The notes beneath the pieces were generated by a model, which saw nothing but the letters and a program-made list of their open reading frames with translations, was not told where the DNA came from and did no database searches. A stretch of 64,000 bases of DNA, taken from contig NZ_FOEN01000008.1 of NCBI RefSeq assembly GCF_900110675.1, forward strand, positions 1 through 64,000. Reading direction: 5' to 3'. Below, one piece after another: positions 27,152-36,096 of this stretch. The position numbers and the translations under genes were made by a program. Source of the stretch: Ignavigranum ruoffiae. GTDB lineage: Bacteria > Bacillota > Bacilli > Lactobacillales > Aerococcaceae. Within the stretch, counting starts at the first letter, position 1. Each line of letters starts with the position of its first letter.

Positions 27152-30100
27152 ATGGAAGGAAATTCTTTCGTCAAAAATTGTAAACGATTACTTCTATCGA
27201 GTGTTTTTGCTTTATCGTTAATCGTTCCTGCCCAAGGTCAAGTATTGGCTCAAGAGACTATTGATGAAGTCACTCATGAAATTGAAACCAGTGTACTAGC
27301 GCCTGAAGCTAGCAGTGAAGCGATTGAGATTACTCAACCGGCCACTGCAGAAGAAACCGAGCCAGTTGATGAGGCAGAACCGGTCATTGAAGAAGATGAC
27401 GAAGATGTTGCTGAGCCAACTCTAGAGCCAGAAGCAGCTGAACTTCCAGCTGAGGAAGTTGATGAAGCCGAAGAAGTTGAAGAGAATCTTGCGCCAGATA
27501 TGCCAGAGGTTCAAACTTATGCAGCCACTGCGGCAGATAAGATTACCTTAGATGAAGAAACCATCTATATGACTAATGAGCATGAATTAGTCATTCCAGT
27601 TGAATTAACTCCTGAAGAGTTCAGCAAACTCCAATGGACTTTCGATGGCAAGAACATTTCTGAATATATGCAATGGAATATGAAGACCGGTAAATGGGAC
27701 TCAACCAATCCATTAGTCACTGTCGTTCAAGAAAAAGATGCCAGTGGAAAATTAGTGACCAAGGTTCGCTTCGCGACCATGTTTGGGTCTGATGACTTGG
27801 AACTACGTTGGCCACATAATATTCGTCGGACCTATCCTGAAATGATTGGCCAACACGAAGTGAAGGCAGTCAACCCAGAAACAGGTCAAGAAATTAGTTT
27901 ACCAATTAATTATCGTCCTTATGAAAACTATATGTCTTATGATGAAACCATGAAAGCCATCGAAGAAATTAAAGATACAGCCAAGGATGATCGTTACGTT
28001 TCAATTGAAACCATTGGTAAGAGTACTTTAGGTAAAGATATTCGGATGGGAATTATTGCCGATTCTCGTCAATCCATTGATACCTACCTCAATAAAACGA
28101 CGCCAATGATGTTAACGAGTCCTGACGAATTAATTAAATTAATTCAATCCGGTAATTTTGATTATCGTGTGCCAGTATTCTTCAATAATACTCACGCCGA
28201 TGAACAACCTGGTATCGATATCGTTCGTGGAGCTTTTGAACGTTTCGCTCATTTAGATGTGATTAAATTCAATACCCTTGATGACAAAGGTCAAGTCGTT
28301 GAGAAAGAACTTAAAGTAAGCGATGTTCTTAAAAATGTGATTATGTTATTTAACTTCGTTGAAAACCCTGATGGTATGGATTTAAATACTCGGGCAACTT
28401 ACGAAGGATTCGACCCTAACCGGGATAGTTCTTATCAAACTATGCCTGAAACTCGAGCAGTGATTGAACAAATTAATAAATATAATCCATTAACCTTCTT
28501 GGATTTCCACGGTTTCGTTAAAGAATTCTTAATTGAACCTTGTACCGCCCCACATGACCCTAACTTTGAATATGATCTACTTTATAAGAATATGTTAGCT
28601 CATGCCAAAGCAATGGGAAATGCTGGTATTTCAAACAGTGTATATGATTCTTATCTAATCCCAGCCTTGGATTGGGAAGATGGATGGGATGATGCTTTCT
28701 CAGGTTATACTGGAGTTTATGCTGTTTATCAAGGAATCCTTGGGCACACCATTGAAGTTCCTGGTATGAACGACCACTCTTTCTTTGCCGGTGTGTTTGC
28801 GGGTATGGGAAGTATCGATTATGTAATGAATCATCGCGATCAATTATTTATTGATAAATTAAATATCTTCCTACGTGGTATTAATAAAGAAGAAAATCCA
28901 GAAACTGAAAAATACTTTGTCGATTCTAAAGGAAATGTGGTCGGACGTATTAAAGGAGATAATCCTAAATTCTTCCCTGACTACTATGTGATTCCAATGT
29001 CACTTGAAGATCAAAAGAATCCGCAAGCTGCTTTCGATATGATTGAATACTTCCGTCGTAATGGTGTCATTGTATCTCAATTGACCGAAAATGTAGGACA
29101 ATACAAAGCTGGTGACTTAGTCATTAATATGGCTCAAGCTAAACGTGGCTATGCCAACCATGTTCTATATAAAGGTTCGAATGAATCAACCTTTGCGGCC
29201 ATGTATGCTGAATTACTAGTGAACTTCCCACAAATGCGTGGTTTCAATTCATATTCGATCTTTAATGATGGTTTATTCGATAACAAATTAGGCGAAGTCA
29301 CTCATACTCAAGCACCTCGTTCTAAGAGTGAAAACAAACCTTACTTCTATGTGAAGAATAATTCACTCGAAGCAATTCAAGCAATCAATGATGCCATCCA
29401 AAAAGGCGAAAAAGTCTATATGGCTCCAGATGGCTACTATATTGAAAAAGCAACTTTCGATCGTTTAATTAAAGATTATGCTTTAGTGGCTAAAGGTATC
29501 TGTGCTAAACCAATGGGCGATGCTTTGAAACCGATTAAAGTTTATGCTCCAGGTAACCCTAATGCTGACCTTGGCTTCCCAAGTAAGACCAATGCTTATT
29601 GGGCCTTGAAACAAATGGGCTTCCAAGTGGTAGAAACTGCAGAAGAAGCGGACGCTTTCGTCTTTGATGGCGATGATTACGATCCAGCTTTATTAGGAAA
29701 GAAACCATCCATCTTCTTAGGTGGCGATGCTTTACGCTACTTAGAAGAATCTGGTTTACTTAAAGGCTTAGAAGTGAGTAGTGGAAGACGGTCACGCTAT
29801 GAAGGATTATTAAAAGCCGTTGTCAATAAAGCAAGTGGCCTAGCTTCAGGTTATGAAGATAAGGACTTAATCTACTCTAATTCATCTGCCTGGTTGAGCA
29901 AGCTTCCAGAAGGATTCTTGCCAATTCTTAAGACCAGTGCAGGTCATGATTTCTTCATTGCTGGATGGTGGCCAAATAATGATGATGTCCGTGCTGAGAT
30001 AATGGCTGCGGATGGTTTATATGAAGGTCAACCTGTCTTCCTATTTGCAGGGAATCCATTGAACAAACGTCATCCTCATTACTTCTACCGTTGGGTAGCT

Positions 30101-30466
30101 AATGCTTTATGGCGGGGTACTTATAGTAGTCTAGAAGAAGTGGATTGTCCAAATGAAGAGGTTCCAGTGGATCCAGAACTTCCAGACAATGATGTAGAAC
30201 CAAGTGTTCCTGAATTGCCAGAAGTTGAACTTCCTGAAGAACCTGAGGTTCCAGAAACTCCAGAAACTCCTGAAGTTGAGGAACCCATTGAAATTGAAGA
30301 AGAGGCACCAGTTGCTCCAATTGTTGCCGAAGCTAAGACTCAATCAGCCAATGTGCTTCCTGCTACAGGTGAAGCGGATAATATGGCAGCTCTCTATGCT
30401 TTAGCAGCTGTTGCTTTAGCTGGTGGATTAGTCTTCACTTACCGTAAACAAGGACAAGAAAACTAA
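27152..30466 (+). CDS. LPxTG-anchored M14 zinc carboxypeptidase
   Basis: This is a 1104-residue surface protein. A signal peptide covers about 1-34 and is followed by a Glu/Pro/Ala-rich acidic stretch (about 36-120). A carboxypeptidase domain follows from about 255. Its M14 zinc site is complete: H348 and E351 (THADEQPG), the NPDG and NRD motifs at 405-408 and 423-425, H453 (DFHGF) and the catalytic glutamate E535 (GHTIEVPG). A long C-terminal part, a proline/glutamate repeat (about 1020-1055), the sorting signal LPATG at 1069-1073, a hydrophobic span and a basic tail follow. It is probably linked to peptidoglycan by sortase and trims C-terminal residues from peptides or wall stems. The substrate is unknown. 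Confidence 0.88.
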   Translation: MEGNSFVKNCKRLLLSSVFALSLIVPAQGQVLAQETIDEVTHEIETSVLAPEASSEAIEITQPATAEETEPVDEAEPVIEEDDEDVAEPTLEPEAAELPAEEVDEAEEVEENLAPDMPEVQTYAATAADKITLDEETIYMTNEHELVIPVELTPEEFSKLQWTFDGKNISEYMQWNMKTGKWDSTNPLVTVVQEKDASGKLVTKVRFATMFGSDDLELRWPHNIRRTYPEMIGQHEVKAVNPETGQEISLPINYRPYENYMSYDETMKAIEEIKDTAKDDRYVSIETIGKSTLGKDIRMGIIADSRQSIDTYLNKTTPMMLTSPDELIKLIQSGNFDYRVPVFFNNTHADEQPGIDIVRGAFERFAHLDVIKFNTLDDKGQVVEKELKVSDVLKNVIMLFNFVENPDGMDLNTRATYEGFDPNRDSSYQTMPETRAVIEQINKYNPLTFLDFHGFVKEFLIEPCTAPHDPNFEYDLLYKNMLAHAKAMGNAGISNSVYDSYLIPALDWEDGWDDAFSGYTGVYAVYQGILGHTIEVPGMNDHSFFAGVFAGMGSIDYVMNHRDQLFIDKLNIFLRGINKEENPETEKYFVDSKGNVVGRIKGDNPKFFPDYYVIPMSLEDQKNPQAAFDMIEYFRRNGVIVSQLTENVGQYKAGDLVINMAQAKRGYANHVLYKGSNESTFAAMYAELLVNFPQMRGFNSYSIFNDGLFDNKLGEVTHTQAPRSKSENKPYFYVKNNSLEAIQAINDAIQKGEKVYMAPDGYYIEKATFDRLIKDYALVAKGICAKPMGDALKPIKVYAPGNPNADLGFPSKTNAYWALKQMGFQVVETAEEADAFVFDGDDYDPALLGKKPSIFLGGDALRYLEESGLLKGLEVSSGRRSRYEGLLKAVVNKASGLASGYEDKDLIYSNSSAWLSKLPEGFLPILKTSAGHDFFIAGWWPNNDDVRAEIMAADGLYEGQPVFLFAGNPLNKRHPHYFYRWVANALWRGTYSSLEEVDCPNEEVPVDPELPDNDVEPSVPELPEVELPEEPEVPETPETPEVEEPIEIEEEAPVAPIVAEAKTQSANVLPATGEADNMAALYALAAVALAGGLVFTYRKQGQEN

Positions 30467-30525
30467 TTCAAGGGATTAATGAGGGATTATTGGTAGCTTA
30501 TCTATTAAGTTAATCAATCTCTGGT

Positions 30526-30604
30526 CGAATACTTGAACCAAGCAATTTTCAGTTTGATTGTTAATGATCTGCTGAAGACCGGGTTCGAGTATTCGGTTTT
30601 TATT
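30526..30604 (+). terminator. Terminator of the carboxypeptidase gene
   Basis: CGAATACTTGAACC (30526-30539) pairs with GGTTCGAGTATTCG (30582-30595; one G-U pair), followed by a T run. The long loop contains a smaller hairpin. Confidence 0.8.
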
Positions 30605-30655
30605 TATGAAATTGATCAAATCTAATAGAAAGCTTAAACAATAACAGTCCTAAAC

Positions 30656-30831
30656 GAACTTAAGTTTTTAAAGAAGGGATGTCAAATCATTGGGCACCGT
30701 CTTTCGCTTATCATCATAAGCTCCAGACTTACTTTACGACTCATTCCCTAAAAGCTGAAAGCTTCAAGGGAATGATGTGAGTAAAGTATGCTGATCCGAT
30801 GATTTTGATTCCCATGTTTCATCTTAAGTTC
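30656..30831. repeat. Structured three-armed repeat, type 2, complete copy
   Basis: The outer pairing is GAACTTAAG (30656-30664) with CTTAAGTTC (30823-30831), continued by a GGGATGTCAAATCAT-like arm (30676-30690) opposite ATGATTTTGATTCCC (30799-30813). Two inner hairpins follow: GCTTAT/ATAAGC (30706-30721), and a long arm from TACTTTACGACTCATTCCCT (30730-30749) to its partner at 30767-30788, capped by AAGCT/AGCTT. It has no coding frame and lies directly upstream of a type 1 repeat. It may be a MITE-like element or a structured RNA gene. Confidence 0.65.
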
Positions 30832-30889
30832 ATTAATTAAGTAATTAGCTAGATAAATATCAACAGCTCACTAATTAAAAAATTAAAAA

Positions 30890-31026
30890 GAATCCTGTTA
30901 CTGGCAAGAGACCGTCCTTCAAAGCTTTGCTTTTTCGGCCTAAATCCACTAGACAAGTTCTAACCGACAAGTCGGCAAGATCTTGTAAGCTACGTGGATT
31001 TTCTCAATCTTGCGCGTGACAGGATT
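30890..31026. repeat. Structured three-armed repeat, type 1, copy 2
   Basis: The outer stem is GAATCCTGTTAC plus GGCAAGA (30890-30909) with TCTTGCGCGTGACAGGATTC (31007-31026). The second arm is GTCC...AAAGC/GCTTT...GGCC. The third arm is closed by TCCAC/GTGGA with ACAAG/CTTGT and CCGAC/GTCGG inside. It shares the core with the copy at 25004 but has a different outer stem that is again self-complementary. Confidence 0.85.
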
Positions 31027-31149
31027 CATATGTTGTTTTTGTAATTTTATATATTCTATCTTTAAATATATAGTCTCAGTGTGTCTGTAAGAAACTGCTT
31101 GGTTACATTAATCTTTCGAGAAATTTACTTTAGGCCTCGTTTCATACAA

Positions 31150-31222
31150 AACGAAAGCTTCAAGGAAATGATGTGGGTAAAATATGCTGATCCGATGATT
31201 TTGATTCCCATGTTTAAGCTTA
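31150..31222. repeat. Type 2 repeat, 3' half only
   Basis: Bases from GAAAGCTTCAAGGAAATGA to ATTTTGATTCCCATG closely copy 30757-30816, and the similarity continues as spacer up to the next type 1 repeat. The left half of the element is absent or replaced. Together with 31287-31424 this makes a diverged direct duplication of about 270 bases of the 30757-31026 block. Confidence 0.75.
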
Positions 31223-31286
31223 AAGTTCATTAATAAAGTAATTAGCCAGATAAATATTAACAACTTACTAAGAAAAATATAAAAAC

Positions 31287-31424
31287 GAATCCTGTTACTT
31301 GCAAGAGACCGTCCTTCAAAGCGATGCTTTTCCGGCCTAAATCCACTAGACAAGATCTAACCGACAAGTTGGCAAGATCTTGTAAGCTGCGTAGATTTTC
31401 TCAAGCTTGCGTGTGACAGGATTC
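31287..31424. repeat. Structured three-armed repeat, type 1, copy 3
   Basis: GAATCCTGTTACTTGCAAGA (31287-31306) pairs with CTTGCGTGTGACAGGATTC (31406-31424). The third arm here has an extended pair ACAAGATCT/AGATCTTGT and CCGAC/GTTGG. It is very similar to copy 2 and lies just downstream of the thiT stop codon on the opposite strand, so it may end thiT transcription. Confidence 0.85.
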
Positions 31425-31461
31425 GTGTTTTATCTGATGATTCTTGAGCTCAGCTCGCTTC

Positions 31462-32025
31462 TTAATGGGCTTGGACTAAGCGAGGTGCAAACCTTAGTAG
31501 GAGATGAATTAGAATATAGGTAAGTAAAAAAGTGGCAAAGGCGCTGCTTCCATTGACGATAAATGAATACAAGTAAGGGCTCATTCCTTCTGGAGCGTAC
31601 ATGCCCCAATAAATCACACCCGCAATAAAGTGAATGCCGTATTTGCATAGTACAGCAAGTCCAATCGACCAGGCTTCAGTCAGAGCCGAGAGATTGACTT
31701 TCTTTTGGCTAACCACGGCCTGGATTTTCGGGTGAGCTAGGCCAGCCATGCCGGCCATAGCGAAAGCGAAGATATATTCAAGCAATACTTGTAAGATGGA
31801 TAGCATGGTAAAATCACCTGAGACCAGTTTGATACAGCCCCAGAGGAAGCCTGATAATAGGCCATATTTCAAACCGCGTCGATAGGAAAAGATAATAATT
31901 GGAATCATCCCCAATTCAATCTCATAGGCAGAACCAATATCTAAAGGAATTAAGGCGAAGATAAAGGCTAATACGGCCATAAAGCTGGCTTCAATCAGAA
32001 CCGTCAATTGTTTGTGTTGTTGCAT
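31462..32025 (-). CDS. thiT: Thiamine-specific ECF transporter S component ThiT
   Basis: This is the substrate-binding membrane subunit that works with a shared energy-coupling-factor module (EcfA, EcfA', EcfT) encoded elsewhere. The 187-residue protein has about six membrane helices. It has the ThiT pattern GLKYGLLSGFLWGCIKL (about 52-68) and the thiamine-binding region HFIAGVIYWGMYAPEG with YLYSFIVNGS (about 132-160). ATG at 32025 follows AAAGGGG. No TPP riboswitch is visible in the short 5' region before rlmN, which is unusual for thiT genes. Confidence 0.9.
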   Translation of the reverse strand: MQQHKQLTVLIEASFMAVLAFIFALIPLDIGSAYEIELGMIPIIIFSYRRGLKYGLLSGFLWGCIKLVSGDFTMLSILQVLLEYIFAFAMAGMAGLAHPKIQAVVSQKKVNLSALTEAWSIGLAVLCKYGIHFIAGVIYWGMYAPEGMSPYLYSFIVNGSSAFATFLLTYILIHLLLRFAPRLVQAH

Positions 32026-32245
32026 GGTAAACCCCTTTCTTTGAAACCGTCGATGATAGAATAAATCTATTTTAACAATATTTAGGCCAAGAAGCCATTT
32101 TTTGCTTATGCTTCAAGAATCTCTAGCACTTGCTAAGGTATTTATAGCGAAAAAAAACTTAATTTATTCCGAGATAATGCAGAAAATTGCTAGTTTTTGT
32201 GATAAACTTTGCAAAGATGAGCGTCGTCAAAAAAGGAGTATTCAA

Positions 32246-33379
32246 ATGAAATCTATTTACAGCTTAAGCTTAGCCGATTGGGTTCAATTCATCGAAGAAC
32301 ACGGCTATAAGGCCTATCGGGCTACTCAAATCTGGGAATGGCTCTATCAACACCATGTCAGTGACGTGGAGGCCATGACCAACTTATCGAAAGAAATTCG
32401 CCAACTGATCGCCGAAAACTTTACCTTTAATCCCTTAGAAATACAAATCGTTCAACAAGCCGAGGATCAAACCACTAAATTTCTATTTAAATTACAAGAC
32501 CAGAATATGATCGAGACGGTCCTGATGTACCATCATTATGGTATTTCGGTCTGTGTGACTACGCAAATTGGTTGCAATATTGGGTGCAAATTCTGTGCTT
32601 CAGGGCTGATTCCTAAGCAACGCGATTTAGAAGCAGGTGAAATAGTTGCTCAAGTTATGTTTATTCAACGTTATTTGGATGAACATCAGCCGGGTGCTAA
32701 GGTTTCTCATTTAGTGGTAATGGGGATCGGTGAACCTTTTGACAATTATGATAATGTGATGCAATTCTTGAGAATTGTTAATCATGACAAGGGATTGGCA
32801 ATTGGGGCTCGCCATATTACGGTATCGACTTCGGGATTAGCTCCTAAGATTCGTCAGTTCGCTCGCGAAGGGATTCAAGTGAATCTGGCCGTTTCCCTGC
32901 ATGCGCCCAATAATGAGGTACGTTCTTACTTGATGCGGATTAACAATAAATATCCGATGGAAGAATTATTTGATGCAATTTATGAATATATCGATTTAAC
33001 CAATCGACGAGTTACTTTTGAATATATCATGATTGATGGGGTCAATGACCAAGTCCACCATGCGGAAGAATTAGTCGCATTATTAAAACCAATTGCCAAA
33101 TTAGCTTATGTTAATTTAATTCCTTATAATCCGGTGGTTGAGAATCCATTCGAGCGAAGCCCGCAAGATCACATTGATCAATTCTTCGATACTTTGATGA
33201 AGGGTGGCATCAATTGTGTGGTTCGTAAAGAACACGGTACGGATATTGAAGCGGCTTGTGGTCAATTAAGAAGTCAATATCTCAAACGACAAAAAGAGGC
33301 AGGGCCAGCTAACAATCGTCGTCAACGGGTTAATCGGCGCCAAGCGATCAAAGCCAAGCGTCAGGTCAGTCATTCATAA
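32246..33379 (+). CDS. rlmN: 23S rRNA (A2503-C2)/tRNA (A37-C2) methyltransferase RlmN
   Basis: A radical-SAM enzyme that methylates adenosine 2503 of 23S rRNA and A37 of some tRNAs. The 377-residue protein has the cluster motif [11 protein letters not shown] (Cys near 111, 115, 118), [14 protein letters not shown] near 155, and the conserved cysteine of the methyl-transfer step in [18 protein letters not shown] near 340. ATG 32246 behind AAAAGGAG was chosen; the frame stays open 48 codons further upstream but without a binding site. It has a basic C-terminal tail ([11 protein letters not shown]). Confidence 0.93.
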   Translation: MKSIYSLSLADWVQFIEEHGYKAYRATQIWEWLYQHHVSDVEAMTNLSKEIRQLIAENFTFNPLEIQIVQQAEDQTTKFLFKLQDQNMIETVLMYHHYGISVCVTTQIGCNIGCKFCASGLIPKQRDLEAGEIVAQVMFIQRYLDEHQPGAKVSHLVVMGIGEPFDNYDNVMQFLRIVNHDKGLAIGARHITVSTSGLAPKIRQFAREGIQVNLAVSLHAPNNEVRSYLMRINNKYPMEELFDAIYEYIDLTNRRVTFEYIMIDGVNDQVHHAEELVALLKPIAKLAYVNLIPYNPVVENPFERSPQDHIDQFFDTLMKGGINCVVRKEHGTDIEAACGQLRSQYLKRQKEAGPANNRRQRVNRRQAIKAKRQVSHS

Positions 33380-33507
33380 AGCTCGTTGAATTCTATTTTC
33401 AAAGTGAAATTCATATTAGGTCTATTATTTATCAGCAAAAGGTATATAATATGATTATAATGCGTAGGCGATAAGCATCTTGGGTGTTTTCGATGAAGGA
33501 GTTAAAT

Positions 33508-33750
33508 ATGGATATTATTATTTTGGGTCCGGTGAGTCAAGCTTGTATGAAATTAGAACAAGCCATCGTTAAAACGGTGGTCAAACTAGGCATCGACGCC
33601 CACATTATGCATAATATGGATGAAAGTGAACAGAGAAAATATGAAGAGTTAGAACCTCCGATTTTATTGATTAATAACCAGGTGGTTTGCTCAGGACATG
33701 TTCCCGATCAAACAGAAATTGAAAGTTTACTGCAAGAGCATGTTGAATAG
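33508..33750 (+). CDS. Small thioredoxin-like protein lacking a complete CxxC
   Basis: The 80-residue protein starts MDIIILGPVSQACMKLEQAI and has PPILLINNQVVCSG near residue 55, the pattern of the short Thioredoxin_3 (MTH895-like) fold. In that family the first loop carries CxxC; here only the second cysteine remains (S-x-x-C), plus one cysteine after the cis-proline strand. It may work with a single resolving cysteine, bind a metal, or be non-redox. ATG 33508 follows AAGGAG. It lies alone after rlmN with its own AT-rich promoter region. Confidence 0.65.
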   Translation: MDIIILGPVSQACMKLEQAIVKTVVKLGIDAHIMHNMDESEQRKYEELEPPILLINNQVVCSGHVPDQTEIESLLQEHVE

Positions 33751-33863
33751 GTGCGGTTTGTAGTACATCCTTGTAGGAGTTTGTTGATGATTTTTAGGCT
33801 GTAAATTGTTTTAGCTTTGTATTAAATCTTTACTTTCACTGACTTTTCCGAAAATAACATCAT

Positions 33864-33911
33864 CAAAAGACCGTCCAACGAAGCCAGAGGCTTTGTCAAA
33901 CGGTCTCTTTT
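33864..33911. terminator. Bidirectional terminator with an AGACCGT core
   Basis: AAAAGACCGT...GAAGCC (33865-33884) pairs with GGCTTTGTCAAACGGTCTCTTT (33889-33910), with A and T runs on either side. It separates two converging genes. The AGACCGTCC...AAGCC half resembles the core of the type 1 repeats. Confidence 0.8.
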
Positions 33912-33967
33912 TGTGTGTCTTATATAATTTAATCTTATCGATAAAAGTCTAAATTGTAACGTAGGTG

Positions 33968-34834
33968 TTAGATAGGTTTCACGCCTTTTTCTTCAAGGAG
34001 TTTATCAAGATCCTCTTTACTGATGGTATCTAAGTCTTCGAGGGCAGGTAATGTTTCACTTCCTGGCGTTAGAACAACTTGAGAAGTGGAGTCTTGGATA
34101 TAATCATTGAATGAAATTCCTAATCCATCAGATTCTGTCTCTTCCAGAGCTTCTTCATCAATATCAATGATGGTTTCGAAAGTTAAGGTTTCAGCTTTCG
34201 GATCGACGATGACACCTTGTTTGACGGTAGTATTCTCGCCATAGATTTCGGCTAAAGGAGCAAAGTCTTTATTATCTGAAATATTCATCTCTTCACTGTA
34301 GGCAGTAACCACGCCATCTTTATTTTCGTATTCTTTGAGATTGTCAGTAGCATTCTTATAGCTTTCAATCATCTGACTAATTTGACCTTTGGCTTCCGGA
34401 TATTGGTTGACAATATATTTACCTTCGAGTTCTTTAGCCACTTCATCCACCGCATCACCACTATCTGAATAGATTTGCTTCATCAAATCTATTTCGAATT
34501 GAGCATCCTGAGCGGTCGTTCCATCATCATAGGAATACATAATTCCACCAAACTCGCCCGTCGTTTCTGTACGAACGATTAAATTTTTAGTATCGATATC
34601 GATCGTTTGGTCAAAATCGGCTTGGTCTTTGTTGACAACTTCAGCATGCAAATTCTCGAGAGCCATAAATTGATCAATCACCGATTGGACATATTCTTCA
34701 TCAGATTGGGATCCTTGGTCAAAATTAATCTCACTAGCAGCATAGACTGAAGCGGATGTCGCATTCATGATGGTGGCTTGGGGACTGGCTATAAGTAAGG
34801 CAGCAAGACCGCAAGCAATCAAATTTTTCTTCAT
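33968..34834 (-). CDS. Secreted protein of unknown function
   Basis: The 288-residue product has a clear N-terminal signal peptide: a KKN start, a hydrophobic core LIACGLAALLIA and a likely signal peptidase I site near SVYAAS at 31-36. The mature part is acidic, with a long helical middle (LMKQIYSDSGDAVDEVAKEL near 115) and repeated Asp/Glu clusters; it has no cell-wall anchor or lipobox. I do not recognise a catalytic motif. ATG at 34834 is preferred because GGAG of AAAGGAG lies seven bases before it. It is probably exported and soluble. Confidence 0.75.
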   Translation of the reverse strand: MKKNLIACGLAALLIASPQATIMNATSASVYAASEINFDQGSQSDEEYVQSVIDQFMALENLHAEVVNKDQADFDQTIDIDTKNLIVRTETTGEFGGIMYSYDDGTTAQDAQFEIDLMKQIYSDSGDAVDEVAKELEGKYIVNQYPEAKGQISQMIESYKNATDNLKEYENKDGVVTAYSEEMNISDNKDFAPLAEIYGENTTVKQGVIVDPKAETLTFETIIDIDEEALEETESDGLGISFNDYIQDSTSQVVLTPGSETLPALEDLDTISKEDLDKLLEEKGVKPI

Positions 34835-34905
34835 GGATGTCACTCCTTTATTTATTTGTTCATATTATAACTGGTCTTAAAAAGAAATGAAAAGAAATCG
34901 CTTGT

Positions 34906-35778
34906 TTATTGAAGAACAGATTTGGCTAATTCCATCCGCATCGTCACTTGGGGATTGACGACTTGGCTGACTTTTAAATCCCCGGCTAGCGAAAGTAACA
35001 TGGCTGTTTGATTGTGGTCAAGGTCTGAAATCTTCTGAACGAGTTCAGCCATCTGTTGAATCGCTCTCGTCGAAGCTTCTTCCATCGTCTTGGCTGAAGC
35101 AATCGTAATCCATTGTTGATCATTCTCAAGGAGGGGGAGAGGGAAGTCGAAGTCACGCAAGACTTCGATAGTAACTGTAATTTCGGCAGGAATTTCTAAA
35201 CCTGCGCCAATAACTTCACCGTCACCCATGCAAGCATGGCAATCGCCCATGGCTAATAGAGCCCCTGGCACGTTCACAGGTAAGTACAAGATGGCGCCTT
35301 CGCAAATCGCCGTGGTATCCATATTCCCACCATGGTCTGCTGGTGTTCCTGTATTAACCGGGTCGCCGGCCGGAGCGGTGCCAATGACCCCAATCATTTT
35401 GCGATAGGGTAGGCGATGTCCTAAGAATTCAATATAATCTTTCTTGAGATAGCCAATTTGAGTTTCTTCTTGAGTGATGCTATCAGCAAATTTCCCAAAG
35501 CCAGGTGCGGCTACAGTGACCCCTTGGTCAGCCAGATTAATTTCACGAATCGTAATCCGCAAGGTATCGCCAGGCTGGGCACCTTCTACATACACCGGAC
35601 CGGTGGCTGGGTTGACTTGGTCCATATCCACATGACTGATGGTATCGGTTGTGGTTTTTAGGCTGTTAGAGAAACAATCTAAGGTTTGGAAAATCAGGGT
35701 CTCGCCATTCTGACAGTGGGCTACGGGCGGGTTGTTCTTATCCATAGCAAAAATAACATGATCATTCGAAATTTTCAT
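34906..35778 (-). CDS. Acetamidase/formamidase family protein
   Basis: The 290-residue protein belongs to the FmdA/AmdA amidase family, which hydrolyses short amides such as formamide or acetamide. Visible family features are NPATGPVYVEGAQPGDTL (about 55-72), GTAPAGDPVNTGTPADHGGNMD (about 135-156) and LAMGDCHACMGDGEVIGAGLE (about 176-196), which supply probable metal-binding His and Asp residues. ATG at 35778 follows AAAGGAGG. It is not part of an obvious nitrogen operon here; the exact substrate is open. Confidence 0.85.
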   Translation of the reverse strand: MKISNDHVIFAMDKNNPPVAHCQNGETLIFQTLDCFSNSLKTTTDTISHVDMDQVNPATGPVYVEGAQPGDTLRITIREINLADQGVTVAAPGFGKFADSITQEETQIGYLKKDYIEFLGHRLPYRKMIGVIGTAPAGDPVNTGTPADHGGNMDTTAICEGAILYLPVNVPGALLAMGDCHACMGDGEVIGAGLEIPAEITVTIEVLRDFDFPLPLLENDQQWITIASAKTMEEASTRAIQQMAELVQKISDLDHNQTAMLLSLAGDLKVSQVVNPQVTMRMELAKSVLQ

Positions 35779-35908
35779 GGTGAAGCCTCCTTTATTCTGT
35801 TTAACCCTATTGTACTGAAGTTTCAGCAATCGGCCAACAAAATAGCTAGTCAATCACCTAGAATAAACGAACCATCGCTAAAATTTACTTAGATTTTGCC
35901 AAATGTCC

Positions 35909-35937
35909 TTGACTTTGAACCAAAGAACTCCTATTAT
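35909..35937 (+). promoter_or_regulatory. Promoter of the pyrBC operon
   Basis: TTGACT (35909-35914) and TATTAT (35932-35937) are separated by exactly 17 bases. Transcription would begin near 35944, leaving a leader of about 150 bases before pyrB. Confidence 0.75.
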
Positions 35938-35965
35938 ACCGGTAACAAGGAAATATTATGCCTTT

Positions 35966-36070
35966 AATTTGGTCCTGTGAGGCCAGAAAGACTCGGGCAA
36001 TCTTCATACTCTGCTCTTTTAGGGAGTTACGATGATTATACTCATGTCTTCTGGCGTGAGTATTTTTTTG
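35966..36070 (+). promoter_or_regulatory. PyrR-responsive attenuator leader of pyrBC
   Basis: GGTCCTGTGAGGCCAGA (35971-35987) fits the PyrR-binding element (UCCNGNGAGGY). A hairpin ATACTCA (36039-36045)/TGAGTAT (36057-36063) followed by a run of seven T makes an intrinsic terminator just before the pyrB binding site. Under high uridine nucleotides PyrR would stabilise the anti-antiterminator and terminate transcription. The mechanism is inferred from the known Bacillus and lactobacilli pyr leaders. Confidence 0.8.
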
Positions 36071-36096
36071 TAATTTTATTTAAAGGAGTTGCGCAA

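Noticed and set aside
30099-30404. Leucine/proline-rich frames overlapping the end of the M14 gene
   Set aside because: They arise from the Glu/Pro repeat codons read in other frames.
31950-32245. Possible TPP riboswitch before thiT, or an N-terminal extension of rlmN
   Set aside because: The 5' region of thiT has no conserved TPP-riboswitch segments, and the upstream rlmN frame lacks a start with a binding site and is not RlmN-like.
35977-36096. N-terminal extension of pyrB through the leader
   Set aside because: This stretch holds the PyrR-binding element and terminator, and the real start has an AAAGGAG site at the right distance.
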